Below are positions 4,719 through 6,760 of a stretch of 6,760 nucleotides of DNA, in pieces. Both the position numbers and the translations under genes were made by a program. The stretch's first letter is position 1. The number at the start of each line of letters is the position of its first letter. The stretch is from positions 1 to 6,760 of the forward strand of contig CAJWLI010000078.1 in NCBI GenBank assembly GCA_913043075.1, given 5' to 3'. This DNA is from an uncultured Gammaproteobacteria bacterium. GTDB lineage: Bacteria; Pseudomonadota; Gammaproteobacteria; Pseudomonadales; Azotimanducaceae. The notes beneath the pieces are model-generated. The model saw only the letters and a program-made list of their open reading frames with translations, did not search any database and was not told the origin of the DNA.

Positions 4719-6760
4719 TTACATTCGAACTCGCGAATTGGTCGGGTCATAAAGCGAGCCCTTGCCAACTATTTGGACCGTCATTGGGTAAATTCCATCT
4801 CCATTACCATTAAAGTACTCTAATAAAAGAGTTTTACCTTGATATGCGATGTCCTTCGGTAAATATCCCATCACAACGTGTTTTCCAATTGACGGGCAAT
4901 AAGATGTGCTGGTGCTGTAGGATCTGCGCCCTTTGCTATCTATTGGGACCGTCTGCGTATCTGGATCTATGATCGGTGATACTCCAACGGGATATCGAGA
5001 GTAACTACCGCCGCTCGGTAAATCTAGGGTCATGGTGCAAAGAATTGCACTGAGCTCTTCCTGCCGATGCTGAAGGTGAGCCGACTTGCCTACGAATTCT
5101 TCTTGCTTTACTTTGAGTCTATCAACCGCCGATTCGCATGAGTTATATTCCGTCTCTAGTTCCGCTCCTTGCAGCCGAAAACTTTTTTCCATTCTTCGGC
5201 TATTAGCGTAGGTTTCGATACCGACAGGAATCACACCTACCGCCTGCAAAGAATCAAACAACGCAAGTCCATCATGACTGTCGTTGTTGAGATATATCTC
5301 CCAGCCGCTCTCTCCCACATATGAAATGCGAGCCGCCCAAACATCGATTTTTTTTCCATCTTTTAAGTTTAGATTGAGTTGCTTTGCCGTGACAAACGGA
5401 AAGTTTTTTATACTGATTTCGTTTGGATCAACAAAATTTCCGAGAGCGTCCATTGCCTTAGGACCCCAGAGGCCGAGAGTCGCAATATCATGGGTCCGAA
5501 TCGAGATATCGGCGTTTAACCCGAGATCGTCGCGATGGTTTCTGATCGCCACCCAGTCTCTGTTCCCATCAGCCCCGCCAGTTACGACCCTATATTTTTC
5601 AAGTTCTAGACGGGAGATAGTTAAGTCAGCGTGAACCCCTCCATCTTCATTAAGAAAATTGGTGTAGATCATCTTTCCATTTGGAGTATCTCCGCCGACT
5701 TTTGCTACTGAAAGATACTCTAAAAGCAGCTCAGCATCGGGTCCTTCAATATCCAAAATAGCAAAGTGAGACAGATTTATCATTCCTGCTTTTTCGCTCA
5801 TTGCTAGGTGCTCAGCATTTGCGATCTCATAAGGCACGTGACGTCTGTCCCATTCATTTTCTCGTGTGGGTACTTTGCTCAAATAGCTGCCGAGCGCCGA
5901 TTTGTTAACCTCGTACGCTAACGCGCGTTCCCAGCCTCCGACCTCGTTGTTAAAATGGCCCCCGAGCTCTTTTTCTCTTTCAAAAAATGGACTGACGAAA
6001 AGCTCTCGTCCGCTTATGTAGGGTTCTCTCGGATGCACTGCTGGTGTGTAAATGGTTTGGGCATTCTCATACGATCGAGACTTAACAAAACCTTTTTCCT
6101 TTTGCGCGGGATAAAATCGTGAAATGTCGAATGAGTGAATGTCCATCTGGGTTTTGCCGGTGACCATCCACTCAGCGCACAGTCTCGCACATCCCGGACC
6201 ATCTTTGACCCAGACAGCCTCGCACAACCAAAAACCTCTTACTTCTGGGCTCTCGCCTATCAGCGAGCCAGCATCTGCAGTAACAGAGAGCAGTCCATTA
6301 AAGGAGCTTCTCTCGTCCCAGCCTAATTCGTTGAGTATGGGAGTTGTTTCAAACGCCTTTTCGAGTGGCTCAGCAATTTCGTTTAAATTCAAATGCCTCA
6401 TCGACGGCGAGGTTTGACTCTTCTCTGGATCGCCGATCTCTTTAGGATCTACCAGTCGGGGATTCTTATCCTCGTAGAAGCCCCATTCCAGCATTCCCCC
6501 ATGAAGGCGCCCCGTATCCCGAACGTAGGCGGAGTTGCCCTGATCACGCAATAACGGATAAACAAGAAATTCGTCAGTTTTTTGAATTTCTGGTAAGGGC
6601 CCAAAAAATAACAGGGGATGCTCGAGTGGGGATAAGGGAATCGGGACACCTGCCATGTCTCCAATTAACGGCCCCCATATGCCTGACGCCGCCACTACCT
6701 TGCTGGTTTTAATTATTCCTTTATCGGTTTTTACTCCGACAATTCTGTCATTCTCGATTT
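4719..6760 (-). CDS. FAD-dependent oxidoreductase fused to GcvT domain (dimethylglycine/sarcosine dehydrogenase-like), 5' end missing
   Basis: The frame is open to the window edge; 679 residues are visible of a protein probably near 800, so the FAD Rossmann GxGxxG region is absent. Visible residues 1-215 are the rest of a D-amino-acid-oxidase-type fold: GVKTDKGII, VVAASGIWGP and the AEWMVTGKTQMDIHSFDI segment. A linker domain follows, with HPREPYISGR and GGWERALA (visible 242-280). The GcvT domain runs from about 305 to 555 (EGPDAELLLEYL, GGVHADLTISRL, LGLWGPKAMDAL, SYVGESGWEIYL, RRMEKSFRLQG). A C-terminal barrel runs from about 575 to 675. Relatives oxidatively demethylate dimethylglycine or sarcosine, pass electrons to an electron-transfer flavoprotein or oxygen, and can load the one-carbon unit on tetrahydrofolate. 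The exact substrate is not readable here. The gene leads an operon with the DmdA-like gene 28 bp downstream. Confidence 0.9.
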   Translation of the reverse strand, partial: IENDRIVGVKTDKGIIKTSKVVAASGIWGPLIGDMAGVPIPLSPLEHPLLFFGPLPEIQKTDEFLVYPLLRDQGNSAYVRDTGRLHGGMLEWGFYEDKNPRLVDPKEIGDPEKSQTSPSMRHLNLNEIAEPLEKAFETTPILNELGWDERSSFNGLLSVTADAGSLIGESPEVRGFWLCEAVWVKDGPGCARLCAEWMVTGKTQMDIHSFDISRFYPAQKEKGFVKSRSYENAQTIYTPAVHPREPYISGRELFVSPFFEREKELGGHFNNEVGGWERALAYEVNKSALGSYLSKVPTRENEWDRRHVPYEIANAEHLAMSEKAGMINLSHFAILDIEGPDAELLLEYLSVAKVGGDTPNGKMIYTNFLNEDGGVHADLTISRLELEKYRVVTGGADGNRDWVAIRNHRDDLGLNADISIRTHDIATLGLWGPKAMDALGNFVDPNEISIKNFPFVTAKQLNLNLKDGKKIDVWAARISYVGESGWEIYLNNDSHDGLALFDSLQAVGVIPVGIETYANSRRMEKSFRLQGAELETEYNSCESAVDRLKVKQEEFVGKSAHLQHRQEELSAILCTMTLDLPSGGSYSRYPVGVSPIIDPDTQTVPIDSKGRRSYSTSTSYCPSIGKHVVMGYLPKDIAYQGKTLLLEYFNGNGDGIYPMTVQIVGKGSLYDPTNSRVRM

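Noticed and set aside
6695..6695. GTG or later ATG as the true start of the FAD/GcvT gene
   Set aside because: The frame stays open to the window edge and the upstream residues still fit the oxidase fold (GVKTDKGII then VVAASGIWGP), so the gene begins outside the window.

Overview
The window looks like a chromosomal segment of a free-living, probably marine gammaproteobacterium of moderate to low GC. The lineage call rests on the linked order pilD, coaE, yacG, which is typical of Gammaproteobacteria. The marine call is an inference from a DmdA-like methyltransferase beside a dimethylglycine/sarcosine-dehydrogenase-like flavoprotein. All protein genes lie on the minus strand, so transcription runs from high to low coordinates. 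One tRNA gene lies on the plus strand.

Layout in transcription order: (1) a 5'-truncated FAD oxidoreductase fused to a GcvT domain (4719-6760); (2) 28 bp later a DmdA/GcvT-like folate-dependent methyltransferase (3386-4690). These two probably form one operon for demethylating methylated amines or sulfonium compounds into the tetrahydrofolate C1 pool. (3) After a 77 bp gap with a strong hairpin come a small exported protein of unknown function (3006-3308) and, 28 bp later, an unrecognised acidic cytoplasmic protein (2393-2977). (4) After a 122 bp gap with two adjacent stem-loops comes a RidA-fold protein with a signal peptide (1818-2270). (5) A plus-strand tRNA-Thr(CGT) gene (1699-1774) is convergent with ridA and divergent from pilD. 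(6) pilD, coaE and yacG (1577 to the left edge) overlap end to start. They encode the type IV prepilin peptidase, dephospho-CoA kinase and the zinc protein YacG.

The layout is conventional, but several details stand out. YacG has Tyr in place of its fourth zinc-ligand Cys. CoaE keeps its ATP site but has lost conserved motifs of its CoA-binding region. The RidA homologue appears to be exported. Two gene boundaries carry stable hairpins with no U-tract. I see no insertion sequence, CRISPR array, phage gene or clear defence system. The least described content is the exported/cytoplasmic orphan pair at 2393-3308 and the exact substrate of the methyltransferase/flavoprotein pair.
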